Below the pieces are notes generated by a model, which had not been told where the DNA came from, made no database searches, and saw only the letters and a list, made by a program, of their open reading frames with translations. A stretch of 64,000 bases of DNA. Origin: Neokomagataea tanensis (GTDB lineage Bacteria; Pseudomonadota; Alphaproteobacteria; Acetobacterales; Acetobacteraceae). Positions within the stretch are counted from its first letter, which is position 1. Every line of letters starts with the position of its first letter. This document shows, one piece after another, positions 26,733-35,137 of the stretch. The stretch lies in NCBI RefSeq assembly GCF_006542335.1, contig NZ_CP032485.1, positions 1,560,501-1,624,500 of the forward strand, given 5' to 3'. Made by a program: the position numbers and the translations under genes.

Positions 26733-27268
26733 AGTCCATTCCTTTCTTTGTGAAATTAATATTGCATTAATTTTTATAAAATTATCATTCAACTAAATAA
26801 TTGTATGAGCGTTATTTGAACGGATAAAATTTAATTATCCTAAAATTAAGTATTAAAATATTACGTTAGTAATTTTCTAGAGTTTTATGTTGAGGCTTAT
26901 TTTGTAACTTTTACTTTGATGTAAGTTTATGAAAATAAATGGAATATGAAAATTCCGTAACCTTATCGTTGCAAATTGTGACTGTAATTACACTTTGTTA
27001 CATCGAGCGACGAAGAAAAATTGAGATTACTATAGTTTTTTACTAACAAAATTTGAGATGCAAAAAGAAAAATTTTTGGATTCGTTGTCTTATGGTAATA
27101 GTTGAAATATTTGGTTTTATAAAAAGTAACTTATTAGATTAAGAATGCATTTTTTAGAGTATTTATTTCGGTGAATTGATTTTTTGTAAGAGAAGAAAAT
27201 TTCAGTGTTTTTAAAGAAGCATCATTGGCGAGTTTCTATTGTCATAAAATTTATGAATACCGTTATAT
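26733..27268. other. AT-rich non-coding region upstream of the Hint/AIDA gene
   Basis: This 536-bp stretch is far more AT-rich than its neighbours and has no convincing coding frame, RNA gene or repeat that I can see. It presumably holds the promoter of the Hint/AIDA gene and, by composition, looks foreign or bound by a nucleoid protein of the H-NS type. That last point is inference. Confidence 0.6.
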
Positions 27269-27314
27269 AAAAACGGGATTTGTAGTTGTTATTCCAAGCA
27301 CAAATCCCGTTTTT
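27269..27314 (-). terminator. Intrinsic terminator after plsY
   Basis: AAAAACGGGATTTGT (27269-27283) and ACAAATCCCGTTTTT (27300-27314) form a perfect 15-bp stem ending in T5 on the minus strand. It ends the gltX/pyrB-pyrC'-plsY run before the Hint/AIDA gene. Confidence 0.92.
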
Positions 27315-27315
27315 G

Positions 27316-27942
27316 TTAGGATTTTTGTTGGCCTACACGCGGCTCGGTGCCGTTCAGCAGGCGAATAATGTTGCTGTAATGCCTTAGCCAAATAATGGTC
27401 GAAATCCCTAGTGTCGCAATAGGGAAGGGAGAGGCCAGAGGCGGAGAACCAACCATTGCAATCATAAGCAGGGGCGCGGCAAGAAAGGCGGTGAGAGCAC
27501 CTGCTGATGAGATACGGCTAAAGCGAGCTACAGCAAGCCACAGAATAGAGGCGGCTAAGCCAACGGGCCAAGACAAAGCCCATATGACGCCGAGCCCCGA
27601 GGCTACGCCTTTTCCACCTTTGAACCCAAGCCATATTGGGAAGCAGTGTCCTAAAACAGCGCAAAAGGCTGCGGCCGCCATGGCTTCCGCAGTGTGGTCT
27701 GGGCACAAATGCGCGGCAAGTAAAACGGCTAACACGCCTTTGAGTGCATCGAGCAGCAATGTTGCTGCTGCAATGCCTTTTTTCCCGGTGCGGAGGACGT
27801 TTGTAGCCCCGATATTGCCAGAGCCAATCTTGCGGATGTCACCCCCGCCGGAGGCTGCTGTTAGTAATAGCCCGAATGGGATACTACCCAGAAAATAAGC
27901 AATGGCCCCGTAAAGTATAACGTTGTGCGGGATTGCGCTCAT
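27316..27942 (-). CDS. plsY: Acyl-phosphate:glycerol-3-phosphate acyltransferase PlsY
   Basis: PlsY transfers an acyl group from acyl-phosphate to glycerol-3-phosphate, the first step of phospholipid synthesis, in the inner membrane. The 208-residue protein has about five spans and the PlsY motifs 'GSIPFGLLLTAASGGGDIRKIGSGNIGATNVLR' (motif 1) and 'WLGFKGGKGVASGLGV' (motif 2). The start overlaps the stop of the dihydroorotase-like gene by four bases (ATGA), so translation is likely coupled. This is the last gene before a strong terminator. Confidence 0.95.
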   Translation of the reverse strand: MSAIPHNVILYGAIAYFLGSIPFGLLLTAASGGGDIRKIGSGNIGATNVLRTGKKGIAAATLLLDALKGVLAVLLAAHLCPDHTAEAMAAAAFCAVLGHCFPIWLGFKGGKGVASGLGVIWALSWPVGLAASILWLAVARFSRISSAGALTAFLAAPLLMIAMVGSPPLASPFPIATLGISTIIWLRHYSNIIRLLNGTEPRVGQQKS

Positions 27943-29213
27943 AGTGCGGTCCCAGCTCTGTAAACTTCTAGACCATGACGGAAGGTGCGAAGCACCTTTC
28001 CAGGCATTGTCTCACCGTCAAAGGGGGTGTTTTGCGCTCGCCCCGGAAGTTTGCCTGATTCAACGACCCAGTGTTGCTCAGGATCAAAAAGGCAGAGATC
28101 CGCCTTTGAGCCAATGGCAAGAGTCCCCGCGTCGATGCGCAGGACTTTAGCGGGTGCTGACGTGATCAAGCGCAGAGCGCTAAGCAGGTCTAAGCCGGAT
28201 GCCAGAGTTGCGCTTAAAAGCGTGACGAGGCCAATGCCGCCAGCACGCGCTTGCGCGAAGGGGAGGCGTTTGTCGTCTGCATCTGCGGGGGCATGGTCTG
28301 AGGCAATGGCATCAATTGTACCATCGCTTAATGCGGCCAGCACTGCGTCTCTGTCTGCGGGGTTGCGGAGCGGAGGGGAGAGTTTGGCGTAAGTTCGGAA
28401 GTCACCGATTGTTTCTTCTGTAAGAAGAAAGTATGGCGGTGCTGTATCGCAGGTAATGGATAAGCCTTTTGCTTTGGCTTTACGAATGAGTTCCAGTCCC
28501 TCTGCCGTCGAGACGTGAGCAAAATGCAAGCGGCCACCTGTCATTTCTACAATACGGACGTCACGAGCGATGAGAATGGCCTCTGCTGCGGCTGGGACTT
28601 GGGGCAATCCCAAGCGTGTGGCGAGCGGGCCGGACGTCGCGCAGGCATTGCGCGCGAGCGACGGGTCTTCCGGGTGTTGAACAATCAGCCCGTCCATAAA
28701 GCGCGCATATGAAAGCAGGTTGCGCAGTTGCTTGGTGTCTGCAATGGCGCGCGTGCCGTCGGTGAATGCAACCGCCCCGACCTCTTGGAGTAATCCGAGT
28801 TCTGCGGTTTCTTTGCCTTCGCAGCCTTTGGTAAGCGCGCCGTAGGGATGAATGGTGATCATCCCCGTGTCGTTTCCACGCTCTTTCAAGTGTTGGACGA
28901 GTGCTGGATCGTCAATAACGGGCATAGTGTTGGGCAGGACGGCAAGTGTTGTTACGCCGCCTGCCACGGCCGCGCGTGCACCTGTCTCTACATCTTCACG
29001 ATACTCGAAGCCGGGCTCACCCAAGTCTGCGCGCATATCGACCAAGCCGGGGGCGAGGACGGCGCCTTGGCCGTCAATGCTTTGCGCGCCTTCGGGGGCG
29101 GATGCAGCGTCTAGCTCGGTAATTATGCCGTCACAGACAGTCAGTGTGCCAGGAGCATCACGGTTGCTGGCTGGGTCTATGATGCGGACATTGTGAAAAA
29201 AAAGAGTGCTCAT
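27939..29213 (-). CDS. pyrC: Dihydroorotase-like protein lacking metal ligands (PyrC'-type)
   Basis: The product is 424 residues and clearly belongs to the dihydroorotase family, but the usual first metal-binding motif DxHxHxR is replaced by '[10 protein letters not shown]', so both His are missing. The later 'PHH' pair is also replaced ('[10 protein letters not shown]'), while 'ASDHAP' is kept. In Pseudomonas and others, such inactive PyrC' proteins serve as structural partners of aspartate carbamoyltransferase. The gene overlaps pyrB by four bases, which fits that role. A catalytically active dihydroorotase must then lie elsewhere. I use pyrC for its family, not for activity. Confidence 0.85.
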   Translation of the reverse strand: MSTLFFHNVRIIDPASNRDAPGTLTVCDGIITELDAASAPEGAQSIDGQGAVLAPGLVDMRADLGEPGFEYREDVETGARAAVAGGVTTLAVLPNTMPVIDDPALVQHLKERGNDTGMITIHPYGALTKGCEGKETAELGLLQEVGAVAFTDGTRAIADTKQLRNLLSYARFMDGLIVQHPEDPSLARNACATSGPLATRLGLPQVPAAAEAILIARDVRIVEMTGGRLHFAHVSTAEGLELIRKAKAKGLSITCDTAPPYFLLTEETIGDFRTYAKLSPPLRNPADRDAVLAALSDGTIDAIASDHAPADADDKRLPFAQARAGGIGLVTLLSATLASGLDLLSALRLITSAPAKVLRIDAGTLAIGSKADLCLFDPEQHWVVESGKLPGRAQNTPFDGETMPGKVLRTFRHGLEVYRAGTAL

Positions 29214-30157
29214 GAGGGTCTCCGTCCGCGGGCAAGGCGGTCTAGCACGGCCATACGGACGGCAACGCCCATTTCAACCTGCTCGGAAATGACGCTTTGG
29301 GGAGAGTCGGCTACGTTCGAGGCGATTTCAACGCCGCGGTTCATGGGGCCAGGGTGCATGACGAGCGCATTTGGCTTCGCAAGTGCGAGACGCTTACGAT
29401 TCAGGCCAAAAAAGCGGAAATATTCACGTGCGCTAGGGACAAGGCCCGCGCCCATGCGCTCTTTTTGCAGGCGCAGCGACATGACGACGTCTGCACCGTT
29501 AAGTGCTTCTTCCATCGTGTGGTGGATTGTGACATTGCCATTGCCCAAGCCAGCCATTGCGCCCGGAAGCAAAGTTGGCGGCCCCACGAGGCGGATCGTG
29601 CTGCCAAGCGCAGAAAGAAGATGAATGTTTGAACGAGCGACGCGGCTATGCCCGATGTCACCGCAAATCGCGACGGTTAGCCCGGAAAGGGTGCCGAGGT
29701 GGCGGCGTATGGTCAGAGCGTCAAGCAAGGCTTGAGTCGGGTGCTCATGCATGCCGTCACCAGCGTTAATGACGCTGGCTTCGACTTTTTGCGCCAACAG
29801 CGCTGGCGCGCCAGATTGAGCATGGCGCACGACCAGAAGGTCGCATCGCATGGCGTTGAGGGTTGCGGCTGTGTCCAGAAGCGTCTCGCCTTTGTTCACC
29901 GAGCTGGTCGCGACGGTCATGTTAATGACGTCGGCCCCGAGGCGCTTGCCAGCAAGTTCAAAGCTGGTGCGTGTCCGGGTGCTGTCCTCGAAGAACAGAT
30001 TGATGAGTGTACGCCCCCGCAATGCGTCCCGTGGGGCGGAGCGGGAGCGGCTCAGGAGGGCATAGCTCTCGGCCAGATCCAAAATAGGAAGGATCTGGCC
30101 GGCATTGAGGCCTTCAATGCCTAGCAGGTGCCGGAGGGGCGGAGACGAATCTGGCAT
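29210..30157 (-). CDS. pyrB: Aspartate carbamoyltransferase catalytic subunit
   Basis: PyrB joins carbamoyl phosphate and aspartate in the second step of pyrimidine synthesis. The 315-residue protein carries the carbamoyl-phosphate site '[20 protein letters not shown]' and '[12 protein letters not shown]', plus '[13 protein letters not shown]' near the C-terminus. No pyrI regulatory gene is present. The overlap with the PyrC'-type gene supports a PyrB:PyrC' holoenzyme. gltX lies 11 bases upstream on the same strand. Confidence 0.96.
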   Translation of the reverse strand: MPDSSPPLRHLLGIEGLNAGQILPILDLAESYALLSRSRSAPRDALRGRTLINLFFEDSTRTRTSFELAGKRLGADVINMTVATSSVNKGETLLDTAATLNAMRCDLLVVRHAQSGAPALLAQKVEASVINAGDGMHEHPTQALLDALTIRRHLGTLSGLTVAICGDIGHSRVARSNIHLLSALGSTIRLVGPPTLLPGAMAGLGNGNVTIHHTMEEALNGADVVMSLRLQKERMGAGLVPSAREYFRFFGLNRKRLALAKPNALVMHPGPMNRGVEIASNVADSPQSVISEQVEMGVAVRMAVLDRLARGRRPS

Positions 30158-30168
30158 AGCTCGTTCTC

Positions 30169-31569
30169 TTAGCTTATGGCGCTGTCGATGCGGGCTAAGA
30201 CCTCGTCTTGGCCTAAAGCGGCCAATGTCAGGTCAATGCCGGGTGATGTTGTGCTGCCGGTCATGGCTGCGCGCAGTGGCTGCGCAACAGATCCAAGCTT
30301 CAGGGCGTTGGCTTCCGCGTATGCGCGTAACGCGCCGTCCACGGCTTCTGGCGTGAAATCAGGGAGAGCTGCCAAGGATGCGCGGATCCCTTTCAGAACG
30401 CTTTGTCCATCTTCCCCTAAAAGTTTTTCAGCTTTGGGGGTGAAGCTCAGCGGGAGGGTGTAACCGGCAAAAGCCGCATTCTCTGTGAGTTCAACTAGGG
30501 TTTTAGCGCGCTCTTTAAGGCCGGGCATCAGGGCGAGAATACGGCTATGCGTTGCATCATTGACAACGACACCTTCGCGGTTTTTCAGGCGTTCGATTAC
30601 GTCATCTGTCAGGCGGGCGTCATCTGCCTGACGCATCCAGACGCTGTTGAAGTGCGAGAGTTTGGCGTAATCCATCCGTGATGGGGAGCGGCCAACACCG
30701 TCGAGATCAAAGAGGCGGATTTGGTCTTCACGCGAGAGGATTTCTGCATCGCCATGGCCCCAGCCGAGGCGCAGTAGGTAGTTGCACAGGGCTTCTGGTA
30801 GGTAGCCTTCCTCACGGAAATCTACCACAGATGCGGCGCCGTGGCGTTTGGAGAGTTTTGCGCCATCAGGGCCATGAATGAGTGGCAGATGGGCAAAATG
30901 TGGGAGATCCCAGCCCATAGCGCGATAAATCATTGCCTGACGGAACGTATTGGTCAGGTGGTCATCGCCGCGCATGACGTGGGTAATGCCCATGTCGTGA
31001 TCGTCGCATACCACGGCGTGCAAATAAGTCGGTGTGCCGTCTGAACGGAGAATAATTAAATCATCCATTTCCGCATTCGCAACGCGGACATCCCCTTGTA
31101 CGAGGTCCTTAATAATGGTCTCGCCATCGCGCGGGGCTTTGAGGCGAACGGCGAATGGTACGCCTTCGGGTGCTTCGGAAGGGTCACGGTCGCGCCATGT
31201 ACCGTCGTAGCGAGGGGGGCGTTTTTCAGCCATGGCCTTTTCGCGCATGGCTGTGAGTTCTTCTGGCGTGCAATAGCACCGATAGGCCAAGCCGCGCTCA
31301 AGCAGGTCTTGCGCGACTTCTGTGTGTCGCTGTTGACGTGTGGACTGGAAGACTGGTTCTTCGTCCGGGGTCAGGCCCATCCATTTCAGGCCATCCAGCA
31401 GAACATCCACGGCATGTTGGGTGGAGCGTTCGCGGTCCGTGTCTTCAATACGAAGCAGGAATTGGCCGCCATGGTGGCGGGCATAAAGGAAGTTGAACAG
31501 GGCCGCGCGGGCGTTACCAACGTGCAGGAGCCCGGTCGGCGAGGGGGCGAAGCGAGTGCGGATTGTCAT
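30169..31569 (-). CDS. gltX: Glutamate-tRNA ligase
   Basis: This class I aminoacyl-tRNA synthetase charges tRNA-Glu, and possibly tRNA-Gln if this organism uses GatCAB. The 466-residue protein has the HIGH-like '[16 protein letters not shown]' near the N-terminus and the KMSKS-like '[13 protein letters not shown]' near residue 240. A helical anticodon-binding region follows. A GAGGG ribosome site precedes the ATG. Alphaproteobacteria often have two gltX genes, and one copy alone here does not exclude another elsewhere. Confidence 0.95.
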   Translation of the reverse strand: MTIRTRFAPSPTGLLHVGNARAALFNFLYARHHGGQFLLRIEDTDRERSTQHAVDVLLDGLKWMGLTPDEEPVFQSTRQQRHTEVAQDLLERGLAYRCYCTPEELTAMREKAMAEKRPPRYDGTWRDRDPSEAPEGVPFAVRLKAPRDGETIIKDLVQGDVRVANAEMDDLIILRSDGTPTYLHAVVCDDHDMGITHVMRGDDHLTNTFRQAMIYRAMGWDLPHFAHLPLIHGPDGAKLSKRHGAASVVDFREEGYLPEALCNYLLRLGWGHGDAEILSREDQIRLFDLDGVGRSPSRMDYAKLSHFNSVWMRQADDARLTDDVIERLKNREGVVVNDATHSRILALMPGLKERAKTLVELTENAAFAGYTLPLSFTPKAEKLLGEDGQSVLKGIRASLAALPDFTPEAVDGALRAYAEANALKLGSVAQPLRAAMTGSTTSPGIDLTLAALGQDEVLARIDSAIS

Positions 31570-31711
31570 GCGGCCCTCTTATCATAGTCTGCGGCTGTAT
31601 CGCTATCCGCAAATGACACGATAGGAGGGCCCCTTCCTAGCTCGCCCTGCGGCAAGTCTGCGGCCTTCTGCCCTCTTTAAGAAAAAGAGTAATCTTGAGG
31701 GGAAGGTGTGT

Positions 31712-32086
31712 TTACTGTGCGTCGAGTTCGGTGAAGACTTCTTTTGCGAGGGCGAGCCCGCTGATGGCTTCAGGGAAGCCTGCGTAGACGGCCATCTGCA
31801 TGATGATTTCAACGATTTCTTCGCGCGTGAGGCCAGCGTTGAGGGCGCACACGATATGCGTTTTGATTTCTCCGGGAGCTGTACCTTTGGTGACGAGTGC
31901 TGCGAGTGTTGCAATCTCTCTGGAGCGGAGGTCTAAATTTTCTCGGGCGTAAATTGTGCCAAAGGGAAATTCAACGAAGATTTTTGCGAAATCAGGGGCA
32001 ATATCGTTTAAGAGCGCTTTTACTTGTTCTGCCGCGCCGGGGTTAAGGATGGAGAGGATTTTTTCGCCATTTTCGGTTTTGGACAC
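31712..32086 (-). CDS. Carboxymuconolactone decarboxylase/AhpD-like protein
   Basis: This is a 124-residue helical protein of the carboxymuconolactone decarboxylase family, for example 'LDLRSREIATLAALVTKGTAPGEIKTHIVCALNAGLTREEIVEIIMQMAVYAGFP'. The AhpD-type CxxC pair is absent, so peroxidase activity is unlikely. Small family members are often decarboxylase-like or of unknown role. The start is a GTG with a strong AGGAG ribosome site. It stands alone, between gltX and the divergent comEC gene. Confidence 0.82.
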   Translation of the reverse strand: MSKTENGEKILSILNPGAAEQVKALLNDIAPDFAKIFVEFPFGTIYARENLDLRSREIATLAALVTKGTAPGEIKTHIVCALNAGLTREEIVEIIMQMAVYAGFPEAISGLALAKEVFTELDAQ

Positions 32087-32225
32087 AAATGTTCTCCTGG
32101 AATATAGTTTGTAATGGAACGCTAATTGATGTGGTATTTTGTTTGCTTATTTCAAGGTGGTAACTGATAATTATTTATGATATTCAAGCATAATAGTAAT
32201 ATATCATATAATAAGATTTTATAAT

Positions 32226-34361
32226 ATGAAACATTATACGGTATTTAATTGGATTGAGCGAGGTCTTTATAAGCAAGGTCATGCACTATTAAATTGGTCC
32301 CCTGTATTTTTTGCAATTGGGGTCATTGTTTACTTTTTTCTGCCTTATGAAATTCTACCGTGGGAAATCGGGGGCGCTGTCTGTCTGGCCTTCGGGGGCG
32401 CGTGGTGGTTGCGCGGTTCGCCATTAGGCGGGCGCGTTGCGCTAGCTGTGCTTTTATGTGCGCTAGGCTGCGCCGATGCGGTTTGGGAGGCGCGGCGAAA
32501 ACCTGAAATGCCAGCTTTGCCAATGCGTGCTGTAACCGTCACAGGTGTCGTTAAGTCAGTAGAGTTTTTGGCGCCAAGAGACGATGGGGTTCAAGCAGGC
32601 CTAGAAGGCGCTGCACGACGTTTGCATGTTGTCGGCGCTATTTTTGATACTCCGAGTGATGTTGGAATGCTCCCTTTACGAAGGGAGTTGACTATAAGAC
32701 TGCGCGCGGACGATGCGACCGAGGTGTTATCGGGTCAGAAAGTAAGTGTGCGCGCCATATTACGCCAACCGCAGCGGCCAGCATGGCCGGGGGGGCGGGA
32801 TATGCAGCGTGAGGCGTGGTTCTCGGGTTCTGCGGGCAGCGGCTACGCGCTTGGTTATGCACAAAAGGAAGGCAGACCCGAAGGGGCGTGGCTAAACCGT
32901 ATTCGGGAAGGTATTGCGCATCGATTTTATGGTGCTTTGCCGGGGCAAGCAGGAGCCATAGCGGCAACTGTCATGGCGGGAGAAAGTTCGCAACTCACCC
33001 AGCAAACGCGGGAGGAGTTTTCTGTCTCGGGACTGGCGCATTTATTGGCTGTTGCTGGGTTGCATCTTGGTTTGGTGATGGCCGGTGTGATGACTTTTAT
33101 AAGAGTTATGATGCCGCTTTCGGAGCGAGCAGCTTTGTATTGGCCATGTAAAGAAATAGCGGTTCTCGGGGGTTTTCTTTTTGGCGCATTTTATGTGCTG
33201 ATTACGGGCGCGCATTTGCCAAGCGTGCGAGCCTTGGGCATGGCTGGCTTATTCGTGGTTGCTTTGCTGTGTGGCCGGAAAGTTATGTCCATGCGCTCTC
33301 TGGCAGTTATCGCAATGTGCATTTTGGTTGTGACACCCAGCGCTGTTTTGGATGTGTCTTTTCAAATGTCTTTTGCTGCCGTGATGGGGCTTATTGCAGG
33401 TTATGAAGCTTTACGTGCACCGCTATTAGCGCTCCGTGGTGAGGGGCAGCTTTGGCGCAGTGTTCTTGTGCATCTGGTCATGCTGGCTGCAACGTCTGTA
33501 TTCGCAGGTCTAGCCACTTTACCTGTCAGTATGGCGCATTTTGGGGCGTTCCAGCCGTGGTTTGTTTTTGCCAACATGGTGGCCGTTCCGCTTATGGCAG
33601 TGTGGGTTATGCCGTTAGGGATCATATCAGTTTTACTGATGCCGCTGCACCTTTCTCATCTGCCTCAGAGAGGAATGGGGCTGGGAATAGAGTGCATTCA
33701 GTGGCTGGCAGAGCATGTAGCGCAGTGGCCATATGCGCATGTACCCGTGCCAGCGATGCCTAGTTGGGGGCTGTGCGGCGTTATGCTTGGCTTATCCGTG
33801 CTTTGCTTATGGCGCGGCGTCGCGCGTTGGGCGGGTATTGTGCCGATTATTTTGGGGCTGTTGAGCGTCAACGTAATGAGGCCCCTCATGCTGGTAGCAC
33901 CAGATGCTGGGGTTATGGCTATACGCAGTGGCGCCGTGCTGCAGGTTGGGCCGGTTGGCGGGTTGGATCGGTTTGTGCTGGAGCAATGGCAGCAGGCCCT
34001 AGCATTGAGGGCGGTGCCTATGCCGACAGCTTGCCAAGAGGGTCTGTGTCGTATTTCACTTGAGGGGCAAGTTTTTTTGCTCAGGACGAAGGATCGTACA
34101 GATGGTTATACCGCTCCGTCGTCTGAGTTATGCAAAGACGTCACGCTTTTCGTGAGTGTTTCACCTGCGCGCGGGGCATGTCCAGGGTCTGTTCAAATTG
34201 ATCGGTTTGCGGTGTGGCGTGACGGTGCTTTTGCGGTTTACCCTGCGCGTGGTGGGAGTGTGCGCCTTGTTTCTGCGCGTATGGCACAGGGGGACCGTTT
34301 ATGGGTCCCGCCTGTAGGGTGGCGTGGTGTACCTACCTTACCTTTGGCAAATGCAGAATGA
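32226..34361 (+). CDS. comEC: ComEC/Rec2-family DNA-uptake channel
   Basis: ComEC forms the inner-membrane channel for single-stranded DNA in transformation. The 711-residue protein has an N-terminal DUF4131 region, with early spans and an OB-like domain ('VTVTGVVKSVEFLAP'). The Competence domain follows, with many spans ('EFSVSGLAHLLAVAGLHLGLVMAG', 'GAHLPSVRALGMA', 'VLDVSFQMSFAAVMGLI'). The C-terminal metallo-beta-lactamase domain of some ComEC proteins is not recognisable: the last 180 residues show no HxHxDH motif. That short form is known in other Proteobacteria. The region before the ATG is AT-rich and lacks a clear ribosome site. Confidence 0.87.
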   Translation: MKHYTVFNWIERGLYKQGHALLNWSPVFFAIGVIVYFFLPYEILPWEIGGAVCLAFGGAWWLRGSPLGGRVALAVLLCALGCADAVWEARRKPEMPALPMRAVTVTGVVKSVEFLAPRDDGVQAGLEGAARRLHVVGAIFDTPSDVGMLPLRRELTIRLRADDATEVLSGQKVSVRAILRQPQRPAWPGGRDMQREAWFSGSAGSGYALGYAQKEGRPEGAWLNRIREGIAHRFYGALPGQAGAIAATVMAGESSQLTQQTREEFSVSGLAHLLAVAGLHLGLVMAGVMTFIRVMMPLSERAALYWPCKEIAVLGGFLFGAFYVLITGAHLPSVRALGMAGLFVVALLCGRKVMSMRSLAVIAMCILVVTPSAVLDVSFQMSFAAVMGLIAGYEALRAPLLALRGEGQLWRSVLVHLVMLAATSVFAGLATLPVSMAHFGAFQPWFVFANMVAVPLMAVWVMPLGIISVLLMPLHLSHLPQRGMGLGIECIQWLAEHVAQWPYAHVPVPAMPSWGLCGVMLGLSVLCLWRGVARWAGIVPIILGLLSVNVMRPLMLVAPDAGVMAIRSGAVLQVGPVGGLDRFVLEQWQQALALRAVPMPTACQEGLCRISLEGQVFLLRTKDRTDGYTAPSSELCKDVTLFVSVSPARGACPGSVQIDRFAVWRDGAFAVYPARGGSVRLVSARMAQGDRLWVPPVGWRGVPTLPLANAE

Positions 34362-34387
34362 CTTGCACATGGGAGATTTCCTTATTC

Positions 34388-35044
34388 TCAGCGAAGCTGG
34401 CCTGATGTTTGGAGTGCCAGCAATTCCTCTGGCAAAGGGAGGTGTTCGGTTTCGGTCTCTGCTGCCCCTAGATGTGTTTTGACAGGTAGTACCCCTGCCC
34501 AAACGGGGTAAGAAGCATCGTTGTGGTCAGCAGGTGGGCCTGATCGCACCTTGGCTGTTGCTTCTTCTATGTCGAGGTAAAGGACGGCGGTTGCTTTTAA
34601 TTCTTGCGCGGTCATGGGGCGCAGGCTGTCCCACCTGTTTGGGAACAGGTCGTCCATCATGGCTTTGAGGGCAGCCTCAATATCGTTGGTATTTTCTAAC
34701 ACTGTTGCGCGGCCAAAAACCATGGCGGATCGGTAATTGGCAGAATGATTGAAAGCGGAGCGTGCCATAACGTAACCGTCAAAGAGGCTGACGGTTAAGC
34801 ATACGCGCTGCCCCGCGGCCTTACGTAAAAAACGACTTGCTGCCGAGCCGTGCCAGTACACACGGTTGCCAACACGCCAGTGTATGGTCGGTGTGACGTA
34901 AGACTCGCCATCTATGACGTAACCAACATGGCAGATCGGAGCGGCATCTAAGACCTCGTGTACGGCCGAGTGTGCATGACTGACGCGGTTATGGGAGCGT
35001 CTGCCCCGGCTCCGTTCGGTAATGGGGTAGGTAAGTTCGGTCAT
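34388..35044 (-). CDS. Pyridoxamine-5'-phosphate-oxidase-fold flavin protein
   Basis: This is a 218-residue protein of the PNPOx-like split-barrel family, near 'CHVGYVIDGESYVTPTIHWRVGNRVYWHGSAASRFLRKAAGQRVCLTVSLFDGYVMARSAFNHSANYRSAMVFG'. It should bind FMN or a related cofactor; whether it oxidises a vitamin B6 vitamer cannot be told. It is divergent from a MocR-type regulator, with 93 bases between the starts. MocR/PdxR regulators commonly control a neighbouring B6-related gene, so regulation by the neighbour is likely. An AGGAGA ribosome site is present. Confidence 0.85.
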   Translation of the reverse strand: MTELTYPITERSRGRRSHNRVSHAHSAVHEVLDAAPICHVGYVIDGESYVTPTIHWRVGNRVYWHGSAASRFLRKAAGQRVCLTVSLFDGYVMARSAFNHSANYRSAMVFGRATVLENTNDIEAALKAMMDDLFPNRWDSLRPMTAQELKATAVLYLDIEEATAKVRSGPPADHNDASYPVWAGVLPVKTHLGAAETETEHLPLPEELLALQTSGQLR

Positions 35045-35049
35045 GGCAA

Positions 35050-35104
35050 TCTCCTCTTATCAGGAGACTGTTTCAAAAAAGTGGTATTCAGTATGCTGCC
35101 ACTT
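35050..35104. promoter_or_regulatory. Shared PNPOx/MocR control region with two inverted repeats
   Basis: TCTCCT (35050-35055) and AGGAGA (35062-35067) flank a six-base loop. The first arm is the minus-strand ribosome site of the PNPOx-like gene, so the hairpin would mask it. A second inverted repeat, AAGTGG (35079-35084) and CCACTT (35099-35104), lies mid-way between the divergent genes and is a candidate binding site for the MocR protein. Functions are inferred. Confidence 0.45.
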
Positions 35105-35137
35105 GTGAAAAAAATATGAGTCCGCTTATGTGGCCTT

